Shown here piece by piece: positions 35,363 through 43,739 of a stretch of DNA of 64,000 bases. The position numbers and the translations under genes were made by a program. Where the stretch lies: the NCBI GenBank assembly GCA_030447905.1, contig JAUJNZ010000005.1, positions 78,780 through 142,779 on the forward strand, read 5' to 3'. The DNA is from Thermoleophilaceae bacterium (GTDB lineage: Bacteria > Actinomycetota > Thermoleophilia > Solirubrobacterales > Thermoleophilaceae). The notes below the pieces were generated by a model. It ran no database searches, was not told the DNA's origin, and saw only the letters and a list, made by a program, of their open reading frames with translations. The first letter of the stretch is position 1; each line of letters begins with the position of its first letter.

Positions 35363-35795
35363 CGTTCACCGGCTTTCGGGTTCGAGCCAAGGGCCGGACT
35401 CGCGATGCACGCTGACGGAGGTTTTGGGCGACTATGGGGCCGGTGAGCCGGCTACCAGGGGTCGTCCTTACCACCGTGGTGTCGGTAGTGTGGGTGCGCC
35501 GAGCGATCCCGGCCGTTCTCTCGGCGGGGCTCCTACTGACATGGACCTCTCCGTCAAGGTACCCGGCTCGGTTTGGTGGATCTCCCCTCGGCCTCGAGCA
35601 ACGGATGACCCTGGACAGCGACGGTCGATCAGACTGACATTCGCGGGTCGGGACCGCATGACCGGTAACCGTCGGGAGCTGCCTCCGACTAGGAACGCGG
35701 GTCACCGCCGAGAGGCGGCGCCGCATAGTAGGGCCGAGGGTTCTCCTTGCGGTCGGGCGCATCCGCTGCTCGAGACCGAGGGGTCCTTCCATCGC
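35363..35795. other. Stretch without a recognised gene, next to the IS110 element
   Basis: No reading frame in this segment has a recognisable protein pattern, and no RNA gene is evident. It probably contains the right end of the IS110 element, whose boundary I cannot define because this family lacks terminal inverted repeats. Confidence 0.4.
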
Positions 35796-36894
35796 TCAGC
35801 TCCTCCTGAGCGGCTGGGCGGTCGCAGTCGCCCACACGAAGCCCGAGAGCTCGCGAGCGACCGCGACGACGATCTTCTGGCGCGGCTTGCCGCGCCCTTG
35901 CATCCGGCGCCAGCGCCGACTCAGCCGCTGCTGACAGCGCCAGGCGCGCTCGACCGCGAGGGGGTCCTGGCCGCGCTGGCGGCGGGCGAGCTCGGCCCCC
36001 ACCTGCGGGCGGGCGCGCTGGTTCCAGGCCGCCTCGACAAGCAGTCGGCGCAGATGCGAGTTGCCGGCCTTGGTGATCGACCCTTGCCTGCGACTGTCGC
36101 CCGAGGAGCGCTCGGAAGGGACGAGGCCCACGTAGGCCATGAACTCCTCGGCGGAGCCGAAGCGGTCGAAGTCGCCGACCTCCACCGCGATCGCGAGCGC
36201 GGTCAGGGTGTCGATCCCGCGCAGGCAGCGGAGGCGGCCGACGAGGGCTCGCCACGGCTCCGCTTGCGCGAGTGCCGCGATCTCTCGCTCGAGCACCTCG
36301 ATGCGGCGGTCGACCAGGTCGAGCGCGTGCGGGTAGGTCTCGAAGGTGAGCTGCTGGGCGGGTCGCTCGAAGCTCTGGGCGCCGAGCCAGGCGCGGCGGG
36401 TGATCCCCCACGACTTGCCGGGGATCCTGGCGCCGTTGCGCAGCATGAACTTCGACATCCGGTGGCGGTCGCGCATGCGATCGAGCCGGGCGTCCTCGCG
36501 CGCGCGGATCAGGTCGCGAGCTGCCTCGCGCTCCGGGCGAGGGCACCTCGATCGGTTGGAGCAGTCCCGAGGCGTAGAGGCGGGCGAGCTGGCGCGCGTC
36601 GCGGCGGTCGGTCTTCACCCGGTCGCCTGGGCGCCTCGGCACGAGCGCCGGCGCGACCACCTCACAGGCGATCCCGCGCTCTCGCAGGTGGCGGTGGAGG
36701 CCGAACCCGGTCGGCCCGGCCTCATAGCAGGCGCGGACACCAGGCCAGCGGGCGAGCGTGCTCGCCACCGCCTCGTTGTCGGTCGGGAGAGTGCGCTCCT
36801 CGACGAGCTCGTCGCCTCGCACCGCGGCGAGTACGACCGTCGAGGCGTGGACGTCCAAGCCCACGGTTACCGTTGCGCTCCTAGGATCAGGCAT
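35796..36894 (-). mobile_element. IS110-family transposase, frameshifted
   Basis: The transposase begins at 36894 with the RuvC-like DEDD domain: VTVGLDVHAST (first Asp), RACYEAGPTGFGLHRHL (Glu) and VKTDRRDARQLARLYASGLL (two Asp). After PIEVPSP near 36536 the frame changes; the next frame continues EREAARDLIRAR, MRDRHRMSKFMLRNG, and the Transposase_20 domain LRCLRGIDTLTALAIAVEVG DF, FMAYVGLVPSERSSGDS, RQGSITKAGNSHLRRLLVEAA with its conserved Ser. One extra C in CCC at 36535-36537 explains the shift. Total length is about 365 residues, normal for the family. It is either inactivated or misread. Confidence 0.85.
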
Positions 36895-37040
36895 GGTCGG
36901 CGACTTCCGTATGTGGCTCTACCGGGCCCATCCCGGCAACCCACGCAGATGCGCAGGCGCCGACCAACTTCGTTGAGCGACCGGACGGCGCCACACGCGC
37001 CGGTCCATCCTGTCTAGTAGTTGGAGTCGGTCGCCCTTTT
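36895..37040 (-). ncRNA. Candidate bridge-RNA region of the IS110 element
   Basis: IS110-type elements encode a structured bridge RNA in the non-coding left end ahead of the transposase. Here the segment directly upstream of the transposase start has no gene and contains a stable stem-loop at 36979-37005 (GACCGGCGC loop GTGTG then GCGCC...CCGGTC on the minus strand) and a small CAAC-GAA-GTTG hairpin. No guide-target matching was possible by eye, so this is a positional inference. Confidence 0.35.
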
Positions 37041-37504
37041 CGATCCGGGAACGAGCTGTCCTCCCTCGTTTACCGGGTACGTCACCCCCCCTCGGTGTCG
37101 CGGCCCTCTTACTCCCCGTCCGCTACTCGGTAACGGAGAAGGGCCTCTCCTCGTGGCGCGTCGTCATAGCCACCACGGTCTTTATCGAATTCGTCATGGT
37201 CCTTTCCATCGGGCCATGCCTGGACGGGCAATGAGGCGAACGCCAACCCGCCCTACCCTAAGGTGGAAATAGAGGATGATCCGTCGACGTAGCCGTTCAG
37301 CGGAGGTCGAGGGGTAGTCCGATGCCCTTGTCGGCATCGCGTGGATCACCCTCAACGGCGTCTTCGGCCCATCTGCAGGACGGTGCTCACACCACGGCTC
37401 GGGCGGACCTCGAGGGCGTTAGCCGCTCACACCAACGCCACTCGAGAACTCCGCCAGCCTCGACCCCGTCCGGAGCGCTGCGATCCGCCGGCGTCAGGCA
37501 GCCC
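37041..37504. other. Gene-poor, less GC-rich stretch
   Basis: No convincing gene. The part 37150-37285 has visibly more A and T than its surroundings and includes one hydrophobic frame (WRVVIATTVFIEFVMVLSIG, stop at about 37232) that could be the remnant of a membrane protein. The rest shows only short frames without family resemblance. The composition suggests foreign or decayed DNA beside the insertion sequence. Confidence 0.4.
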
Positions 37505-37876
37505 TCAGATCGTCGTGGCGTGGGAGTCGGCCCGGCCCCCCGGCGCGCGCTCGGCCTGCCCCGAGTTCCCTGAGGGCGCGGCCTCGAGCACGGCGGCCAG
37601 AACTTCTCGCTGGCGGTCGGTGAGCGTGTCGAGCTGCTTGTTCTCGCTTAGCCCGACCGATACGAGCAGGCGCCGGCAGCGCGCGGCACCCCAGCGGCGC
37701 TGACTGCGCAGGAGATCGCCGATCTCCATGCTCGCGGCCTCCCAGGGAGGGTCGAGGACCACGGCGGCCGCGCTCACCGTCCCGGCGGCGACTCGGCGCT
37801 TGAGCTCGGCGCGGGCGAGGCGGACGCGATTGGCCTGCCTCAGCGCCTGGAGCTGCTGGGTCTGGTCGTCGGCCAT
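37505..37876 (-). CDS. Actinobacterial integration host factor (mIHF/sIHF)-like protein
   Basis: 123 residues from ATG 37876 (another in-frame ATG at 37891). The pattern RQANRVRLARAELKRRVAAG, then IGDLLRSQRRWGAARCRRLL and LTDRQREVLAAVL corresponds to the helix, helix-two-turn-helix and C-terminal GLxxRQR region of mycobacterial and streptomycete IHF, a nucleoid protein that bends DNA. It is a divergent paralogue (Cys in ARCRR, unusual DPPWEAASM insert). It neighbours the IS110 remnant region but shows no direct link to it. Confidence 0.75.
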   Translation of the reverse strand: MADDQTQQLQALRQANRVRLARAELKRRVAAGTVSAAAVVLDPPWEAASMEIGDLLRSQRRWGAARCRRLLVSVGLSENKQLDTLTDRQREVLAAVLEAAPSGNSGQAERAPGGRADSHATTI

Positions 37877-38112
37877 GGCGGTGCTGAGCATTCGTTGGTT
37901 CCCCCGGGACTCATATGTTCGGACGTGAATGACCGAGCCGCTCGCAGAAGCCCCTCCGGCGGCCCTTCCCCAGGCCGGGTCGCCCGCTTCGGAGCACACG
38001 GCCGCTGATAGAGGTCGGGGACGTTATGACCATCGGTCCCCGCCCGTCAACACCGACTCCGGCGGTCCGCGCGCTCGGAGCGCGGTTTTCGGTAGATCGC
38101 TTCCCTGCCTCC

Positions 38113-39363
38113 TCAGGGGGGTGGCGAAGCGGGGTTCTCGCGGGCGCGCTCGAACACCGCGAGCGCTCGGTCGAGGTGGGCGGGCTCGTGGGTCGCCATG
38201 ACGCTCGTGCGCAGCAACGCGCCGCCTCTGGGCACCGCGGGATAGAGGGCCACGTTCGTGTAGACCCCCGCGTCGTAGAGCGCCTTCCAGAGCAGAACGG
38301 CCTGCCAGTCGTCTCCGACAACGACAGGGACGATCGGGGTTACGAGCGGCTCTCCGGAGGGCCCGGCCGTGGGCTCGACGACCTCGAAGCCGAGCTCCGA
38401 CAGTCCCCGGTGCAGGTAGCGCGCGTTGTCGAGGAGGCGCGCAAAAAGCTCGCGCCCCTCCGCCGAGCGGCAGATGCGCACGGCCTCGAGCGCCGCTCCG
38501 ATCGCCGCCGGCACGGCGGCCGCTGTGAACAGAAAGGCTCGCGCCTGGACCCGCAGGAAGTCGATCACCTCCGCGGGACCGGCGATGAAGCCGCCACAGC
38601 TCGCGATCGACTTCGAGAAAGTGCCCATGCGGAGGTCGACCTCGTCCTCGACCGCGAAGGTTTCGCAGGCGCCCGCGCCGCGCCGGCCGAGCACGCCGAC
38701 GCCGTGGGCCTCGTCGACCAGGAGCCGCGCGCCGTGGGCGCGGCAGAGCTCGGCGACCCGAGCGACGTCGCAGACGTCGCCCTCCATCGAAAATACGCCG
38801 TCCACCACGCACAGGACTCCGCCGCCGTCGCCGGCGGCCCGCTCGAGCATGGTCTCGAGCCGGTCGAGGCGCTTGTGGCGGAAGGGGCGCACCCGGGCGC
38901 GCGACATGGCGACGCCGTCGAGTATCGAGGCGTGGTCGCCCGAGTCGCAGATCACGGTGTCGCCGGGCTCGAGCAGCGTGCTCAGGCAGCCGACGTTGGC
39001 CTGGTAGCCGGTGGTGAACACGAGCGCGTCGCCGGTGCCCATCCACTCGGAGATTTCGCGCTCTAGCTCTGAGTGCAGCGGCACGGTACCGTTCAAAAGC
39101 CGCGAGCCGGTGAGGGCGGTGCCGTAGCGCTCGAGGGCTTCGGCGGCGGCTCGCTTGACCCGGGGATCGCGGGTCAGGCCGAGGTAGTTGTTCGAGCCGA
39201 GCATGATCCGCTCGCGCCCCTCCATCGCGACGACCGGCCCGGCCTCGCCCTCGAGCAGGCGGAAGTAGGGGAGCAGGTCGTGCTCGCGCGCGGCGGCGAG
39301 CTGCTCGACGCGCTCGTGGCCCCGCGCCTTGGCGAAGAGGTCGATGGCGGCGGGGGAGGTCAT
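38113..39363 (-). CDS. Alpha-oxoamine synthase, serine palmitoyltransferase-like
   Basis: PLP enzyme of 416 residues. Alpha-oxoamine synthases condense an amino acid with an acyl-CoA. Blocks: RIMLGSNNYLGLTRDPRVK, YGTALTGSRLLNGTVPLHSE, DALVFTTGYQANVG, LLVDEAHGVGVLG and the PLP-Lys motif RMGTFSKSIASCGGFIAG. The GTFSKSxAS form of the Lys motif is that of bacterial serine palmitoyltransferase, whereas KBL and BioF usually have TxGKAxG. The gene stands back-to-back with a ceramide-synthase-like acyltransferase, 38 bases between starts. Role in long-chain base formation is a strong inference; a KBL-like activity remains possible. Confidence 0.8.
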   Translation of the reverse strand: MTSPAAIDLFAKARGHERVEQLAAAREHDLLPYFRLLEGEAGPVVAMEGRERIMLGSNNYLGLTRDPRVKRAAAEALERYGTALTGSRLLNGTVPLHSELEREISEWMGTGDALVFTTGYQANVGCLSTLLEPGDTVICDSGDHASILDGVAMSRARVRPFRHKRLDRLETMLERAAGDGGGVLCVVDGVFSMEGDVCDVARVAELCRAHGARLLVDEAHGVGVLGRRGAGACETFAVEDEVDLRMGTFSKSIASCGGFIAGPAEVIDFLRVQARAFLFTAAAVPAAIGAALEAVRICRSAEGRELFARLLDNARYLHRGLSELGFEVVEPTAGPSGEPLVTPIVPVVVGDDWQAVLLWKALYDAGVYTNVALYPAVPRGGALLRTSVMATHEPAHLDRALAVFERARENPASPPP

Positions 39364-39401
39364 CGCGGGGAGGCCGGCGCGCTTCGGTAGGGTGCCGCGC
39401 C

Positions 39402-40523
39402 GTGTCGCTCGAGGTCAGGCCGGTCCGCTCGCGGGCGCAGCTCACGACCTTCATCAAGCTGCCGTGGCGGATCTATCGTACCGGCGACCCCTGGGTCGCG
39501 CCACTTATCTCCGAGCGCCGGCGCTACCTCGACCGCTCCCGCAACCCGTGGTTCGAGCGCGGCGAGGCCGAGTACTTCGTGGCCTGGCGCGGCGGCTCGC
39601 CGGTCGGGCGGATCACGGCCCAGGTGGATCGGGCGTTCAACGACTTCCACTCGAGCGCCTGGGGATGGTTCGGCTTCTTCGAGTGCGTCGACGAGCCCGA
39701 GGCGGCGCGCGCGCTCCTCGACACCGCGGAGGCGTGGCTGCGCGAGCGGCGGTGCGATCGCATGGTCGGACCGGCGAGCCTGACCATGAACGACGAGGCG
39801 GGCATCCTGATCGAGGGACACGAGCGACAGCCGATCATCCAGCAGCCCTGGCACCATCCCTACTACCGGACGCTGCTCGAGGATGCGGACCTCGAGAAGG
39901 CGATGGACCTCCTGATCTGGGAGGAGTACCTCGACGACTACGACCCCATGCCGATCCTGTTCGAGCTCCACAAGAAGCTCGAGCCCGAGCACGGGATCAC
40001 CATCCGCAACATGCGCCGGCGCGACCTCGCCGCCGAGGTCCGCCGCTTCGTCGAGATCTACAACGCGGCCTGGAGCGAGAACTGGGGATTCGTCCCGATC
40101 ACCGAGCGCGAGCTCGAGCACGCCGTCGAGGAGGCGAAGGCGATCATCGACGAGGACTGGCTGTTCGTGGCCGAGAAGGACGGCGAGGCGGTCGGCGCTG
40201 CCCTCACCTTCCCCGACTTCAACCAGGTGCTCGCTCGCCTCGACGGGCGCCTGCTGCCCTTCGGGTGGCTCAAGGTCCTGCCCGCCCGTCGCCGGATCGA
40301 CCGCGTGCGGGTCGGGTTCCTGGGCGTCAAGCCCGAGTACCAGCACACCGGCGTCGCCGCGGGGCTCTACGTCGAGAACTTCAGGATGGCGGAGCGAAAG
40401 CCCCAGCCGGGCGGGGAGATGGGCTGGATCCTCGAGAGCAACACCGCGATGAACCGGGGGATGGAGGCGATGGGCGCCCGGGTCATCAAGCGCCTGCGGA
40501 TGTACGAGCGGTTCCTCCGATAG
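39402..40523 (+). CDS. GNAT-type acyltransferase of the bacterial ceramide synthase/YghO family
   Basis: 373 residues. The opening FIKLPWRIYRTGDPWVAPL, RNPWFERGEAEYFVAWRGG, VGPASLTMNDEAGILIEG and QQPWHHPYY match the YghO/BcerS family of double-GNAT proteins. In Caulobacter the member bCerS acylates the long-chain base during ceramide formation. The second half contains ENWGFVPIT, FPDFNQVLARLDGRLLPFGW and the acetyl-CoA-type loop VRVGFLGVKPEYQHTGVAAGL. Divergent pairing with a serine palmitoyltransferase-like gene supports a sphingolipid role; the E. coli YghO shows that the family alone is not proof. Confidence 0.8.
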   Translation: MSLEVRPVRSRAQLTTFIKLPWRIYRTGDPWVAPLISERRRYLDRSRNPWFERGEAEYFVAWRGGSPVGRITAQVDRAFNDFHSSAWGWFGFFECVDEPEAARALLDTAEAWLRERRCDRMVGPASLTMNDEAGILIEGHERQPIIQQPWHHPYYRTLLEDADLEKAMDLLIWEEYLDDYDPMPILFELHKKLEPEHGITIRNMRRRDLAAEVRRFVEIYNAAWSENWGFVPITERELEHAVEEAKAIIDEDWLFVAEKDGEAVGAALTFPDFNQVLARLDGRLLPFGWLKVLPARRRIDRVRVGFLGVKPEYQHTGVAAGLYVENFRMAERKPQPGGEMGWILESNTAMNRGMEAMGARVIKRLRMYERFLR

Positions 40524-40542
40524 GAGGAGTAGAGTCTCGGCG

Positions 40543-40869
40543 GTGACCGAGCATGGGCAAGGCGAGGAGGTCGGCGCTCGAGAGGAGCGCCATCTGCCCG
40601 TCCCGGCGGGTAAAGCTCAACCCGCCCGCGGAGAAGTGGTCGACCCGCCGCAGAGCTCGCTCGAGCGGCTCGCCTCCGGCCCGCTCGGCGGCCCGATGCT
40701 GGCGGCCGCGGGCGGCCTGTTCGTCGGGCTGGTCACCTTCATCGCCGGGCGGGTCCTGCGCGGCCCGGGTGGCCGGAGGATCGTCGCTCGGCGGCGACGC
40801 CGCGCGATCGAGCGCCAGATCGAGAGCTCGCGCTCCTTTCTGGTCGACGTTCACACGTTGAGGCGGTAG
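40543..40869 (+). CDS. Small membrane protein, hypothetical
   Basis: 108 residues from a GTG 19 bases after the acyltransferase gene. The first 45 residues are hydrophilic; then one hydrophobic segment GGPMLAAAGGLFVGLVTFIA is followed by a strongly basic stretch GRRIVARRRRRAIERQIE. No family recognised. Its position directly behind the ceramide-synthase-like gene, same strand, suggests co-transcription. GGAGGAG lies about 14 bases upstream of the start. Confidence 0.55.
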   Translation: MTEHGQGEEVGAREERHLPVPAGKAQPARGEVVDPPQSSLERLASGPLGGPMLAAAGGLFVGLVTFIAGRVLRGPGGRRIVARRRRRAIERQIESSRSFLVDVHTLRR

Positions 40870-40961
40870 TGGCTGCCGCCGGAGGGTCGGCCGCGGATCG
40901 GCGCGCTCGAGCTTCCGCCGGGGTCCGCCGCGTCTGCACCGGCTGAGGACGAACCGCCCCC

Positions 40962-41945
40962 GTGGCCGGTCCGTTCGCTTCTCCGCGCGCCGGTCGGCGG
41001 CCGGGCGCGACCGTGCTCGAGCTCGACGTATCTCCCCGGGGCCCGTACCGCCTGCCCCGGGCGGGGGGCGACGGGGTGATGCGCCGCCGCGAGGGCACCC
41101 TCGTGCGGCTGCTGCACGTCGACGACGAGCCGGCGGTGGTCCAGGCCCGGCCTCTGAGCTCAGCGGTTCGCCTGCGCGCCGAGGCGCCGAGCCGGGCGAG
41201 CGCCGCCCGGGCCGCCGAGCGGATGCGGTTCGCCCTGGGGCTCGACCACGACCTGCGCCCCTTCCAACGTCGCTTCGCCCGGGACAGGCTGCTCGGCCCG
41301 GTGATCCGCCGGAGGCCCTGGCTTCGCCCCTGGCGTTCAGCCGAGCCCTTCCAGGCCCTCGCCTGGGCGATCTGCGAGCAGCTCATCGAGTCGCAGCGCG
41401 CGACCGTCATCCAGCGCCGGCTCGTATGGCGCTACGGGCGGGCCAGCGGCTGCGGAGACCTGCGCGACGTTCCCTCGGCGGCGGCGCTGGCGGCGCGGGC
41501 GCCCGCCGAGCTCGAGGCCTGCGGGCTCGCCGGATCGCGGTCCATCGCCCTGCGCCGGGCCGCGCGGGCGGTGGCGGGGGGCTATCTCGACCTCGACGGC
41601 GTCGACGGCCACGAGGTCGCCTGGCGGCGCCTGCGCACGATTCCGGCGATCGGGTCCTGGACCTGCGAGAAGCTTGCCTTCCACGGGCAGGGCCGCGACG
41701 ACCAGCTTCCGGCCGGGGATCTCGCCTACATCAAGCTCGTCGGCCACCTCGCCGGGCTCGGGCGGCGCGCGAGCGAGGACGAGGTGCGCACGTTCTTCGC
41801 TCCCTACGGGGAGCATGCGGCGCTCGCGGGCTTGTACCTCGTGGCGGGGGGCCTCGGGGTGGCCGCACTGCCACCGGCGGCGAGCGCGGCTCGGCCGGGA
41901 CCTTGGCCCGGAACTGCGTACGACCAGCGGCCGCCGGGGCCGTGA
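40962..41945 (+). CDS. AlkA-type DNA-3-methyladenine glycosylase (HhH-GPD)
   Basis: 327 residues. Central AEPFQALAWAICEQLIESQRA begins the HhH-GPD fold, the helix-hairpin-helix is RLRTIPAIGSWTCEKLAFHG, and the catalytic Asp is in LPAGDLAYIKLVGHLAGLG. It removes alkylated bases from DNA. The first 90 residues form the AlkA-type N-terminal domain but with low similarity. The last 40 residues are Pro/Ala-rich. Neighbours give no functional link. Confidence 0.85.
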   Translation: MAGPFASPRAGRRPGATVLELDVSPRGPYRLPRAGGDGVMRRREGTLVRLLHVDDEPAVVQARPLSSAVRLRAEAPSRASAARAAERMRFALGLDHDLRPFQRRFARDRLLGPVIRRRPWLRPWRSAEPFQALAWAICEQLIESQRATVIQRRLVWRYGRASGCGDLRDVPSAAALAARAPAELEACGLAGSRSIALRRAARAVAGGYLDLDGVDGHEVAWRRLRTIPAIGSWTCEKLAFHGQGRDDQLPAGDLAYIKLVGHLAGLGRRASEDEVRTFFAPYGEHAALAGLYLVAGGLGVAALPPAASAARPGPWPGTAYDQRPPGP

Positions 41946-41967
41946 CCGCGCGCCGAGCCCGAGCGAC

Positions 41968-42978
41968 CTACAACCCCTCGCCCCGCAAGAGCTCGTTGGT
42001 GAAGGCTCGCCCCTCGCCGGGCTCGGCCCGCAGCAGCCCGTTGCGGCGCATCCAGGCCGTGAAGGCCTGCCACTCCCGCGGCGTCTGCCAGCCGAAGGGC
42101 TTGCCGCGCGGAGGCATGAAGAAGGGGAGCGTCACGTCGACCACGGCGCGCTGGAGGCGAGGATCGAGGTCGGGGTTCGCGTCCAGGAGCCCGCGCAGGC
42201 CGGCTTGGGGGTTGCGTTCGAGGTCTCGAGCTCCACGCCCCACCGCGGCGATGAAGCGACGGACGCGCCCGCGAGCGTCTGAATCCTCGAGGCGCTGGGC
42301 GCTCGTCACGAACACGAGCTCGTCGTAGGTCGGAACGCCAGCCTCGTCGACGCGGATTATCCGGGGATCGCGCCTGCGCTGGCGCAGCTCGACGCCCTCG
42401 TAGTTGAAGAACGCGCCGAGCACGGCGTCGACGCGGCGGGTGAGCAGGGCGGGCGTGAGGTTGAAGCCGACGTCCTGAGTCTCGACGCTCCTCGGGTCGA
42501 CCCCGGCCTCGGCGAGGATCGTCCGCAGGAACGCGGCCTGGTAGTCGATTCCCGCGGTCCCGACGCGCTTGCCGCGCAGGTCCCGGGGACCGCGCACGCC
42601 GGCGCGCGGAAGCGAGATGATCGAGGTCAGCGGCCGCTGGACGAGCGCGCCGACCGAGGTCACCGCGGCACCGCCGTCGCGGGCGCGCAGGACCTGGGGC
42701 TCATAGGAGATGGCGAGGTCGACGCGGCCGGCGGCGGCCTGGGCGATCGGGGCGGAGGGATCGCTCGGGGCGCGGATCCGGACGTCGAGGCCGACGTCTC
42801 GAAAGTGGCCGTTGGCCTGGGCGGCGTAGATCGGGGCGTGATCGGCGTTCGGGAAGTAGTCGAGCAGAAGCTCGAAGGGCTCCGAGCGAACCGGACCGGT
42901 CTGCTCCTGCTTCTCGCCACAGCCGGCCAGCGTGGCCAGGGCCCCAGCGACGGCGACCAGCGCGGCGAGCGCCCTCAC
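41968..42978 (-). CDS. thiY: Thiamine-precursor ABC transporter, substrate-binding lipoprotein
   Basis: 336 residues, NMT1/THI5-like family. The signal MRALAALVAVAGALATLAGC ends in a lipobox (LAGC). FELLLDYFPNADHAPIYAAQ, NGHFRDVGLDVRI, RDLRGKRVGTAGIDYQAAFL and LTRRVDAVLGAFFNYEGVEL are characteristic of ThiY-type binding proteins for hydroxymethylpyrimidine compounds. The GTG start overlaps the permease stop (GTGA). As third gene behind a TPP riboswitch it most likely binds a thiamine pyrimidine precursor; the ligand is inferred. Confidence 0.9.
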   Translation of the reverse strand: MRALAALVAVAGALATLAGCGEKQEQTGPVRSEPFELLLDYFPNADHAPIYAAQANGHFRDVGLDVRIRAPSDPSAPIAQAAAGRVDLAISYEPQVLRARDGGAAVTSVGALVQRPLTSIISLPRAGVRGPRDLRGKRVGTAGIDYQAAFLRTILAEAGVDPRSVETQDVGFNLTPALLTRRVDAVLGAFFNYEGVELRQRRRDPRIIRVDEAGVPTYDELVFVTSAQRLEDSDARGRVRRFIAAVGRGARDLERNPQAGLRGLLDANPDLDPRLQRAVVDVTLPFFMPPRGKPFGWQTPREWQAFTAWMRRNGLLRAEPGEGRAFTNELLRGEGL

Positions 42979-43739
42979 GCTTCCGCGTCCTCCGTCCGCC
43001 TCCACGGCACCGCGAGGCGCTCGGCGAGCCCGGCGAGCAGGAACAGGCCGACCGCCATCAGCGTGAGCAGGACGATTCCGGCGTAGACACGCGGGGTCTG
43101 CAGTTGGTTGTTGGCGAGCAGGACGAGCCGCCCGAGGCCCTCGTCGGCGCCTGCCCACTCCCCGAACACCGCGCCGATCACCGACACCGTGGCGGCCACG
43201 CGCAGGCCGCTGAAGAAGGACGGGAGCGCCGCCGGGAGCTCGACTCGCCGCAGCGTGGCAAGGCGCGAGGCGCCGAGGCTGCGCATCAGCTTGAGCAGGT
43301 CGGGCTCGACGGAGCGCAGCCCGTCGAGGAGGTTCACCGTCACCGGGAAGAAGCAGATCAGCGCAACGATGGCGAGCTTCGGCGCGAGACCGTAGTCGAA
43401 GGCGAGCACGAACAGAGGGGCCAGCACGACGACCGGGATGGCCTGCGACGCCACGAGCACGGGATAGGCCGCGCGGCGCAGCGGCCGCACGAGGTGCATG
43501 CCCACGGCCGCGATGGCGCCGAAGACGACCGCGAGGGCGAGCCCGAGGACGACCTCGAGCAGGGTCACGAGCGCCCCGTCTAGCAGCAGGGGAAGGTCGT
43601 CGGCGAGCGCGGCGACGGTCTCGGTCGGCGAGGCGAGCGTCAGGTCGTCGACGGCCGCCAGGCTGGCAACCGCCTGCCACGCGGCGACCCCGGTGGCAAG
43701 CAGCAGGGCGGGAGGAAGCAGGCGACGAGCAGCGGTCAT
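42975..43739 (-). CDS. thiX: Thiamine-precursor ABC transporter, permease
   Basis: 254-residue inner-membrane permease of the BPD type with about six helices (LLPPALLLATGVAAWQAVAS; VVLGLALAVVFGAIAAVGM; YAGIVLLTLMAVGLFLLAGL) and the ATPase-contact loop RSLGASRLATLRRVELPAALP (EAA-like). It overlaps the ATPase gene by 4 bases and the binding-protein gene by 4 bases. Third component of the riboswitch-controlled transporter. Confidence 0.9.
   Translation of the reverse strand: MTAARRLLPPALLLATGVAAWQAVASLAAVDDLTLASPTETVAALADDLPLLLDGALVTLLEVVLGLALAVVFGAIAAVGMHLVRPLRRAAYPVLVASQAIPVVVLAPLFVLAFDYGLAPKLAIVALICFFPVTVNLLDGLRSVEPDLLKLMRSLGASRLATLRRVELPAALPSFFSGLRVAATVSVIGAVFGEWAGADEGLGRLVLLANNQLQTPRVYAGIVLLTLMAVGLFLLAGLAERLAVPWRRTEDAEA

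Noticed and set aside
35434-35637. Small hydrophobic frame downstream of glnA
   Set aside because: No ribosome site, no family similarity, and composition typical of random GC-rich frames.
37320-37400. Enoyl-CoA hydratase fragment (GIAWITLNGVFG)
   Set aside because: Only about ten residues resemble a crotonase start; no continuation in any frame.
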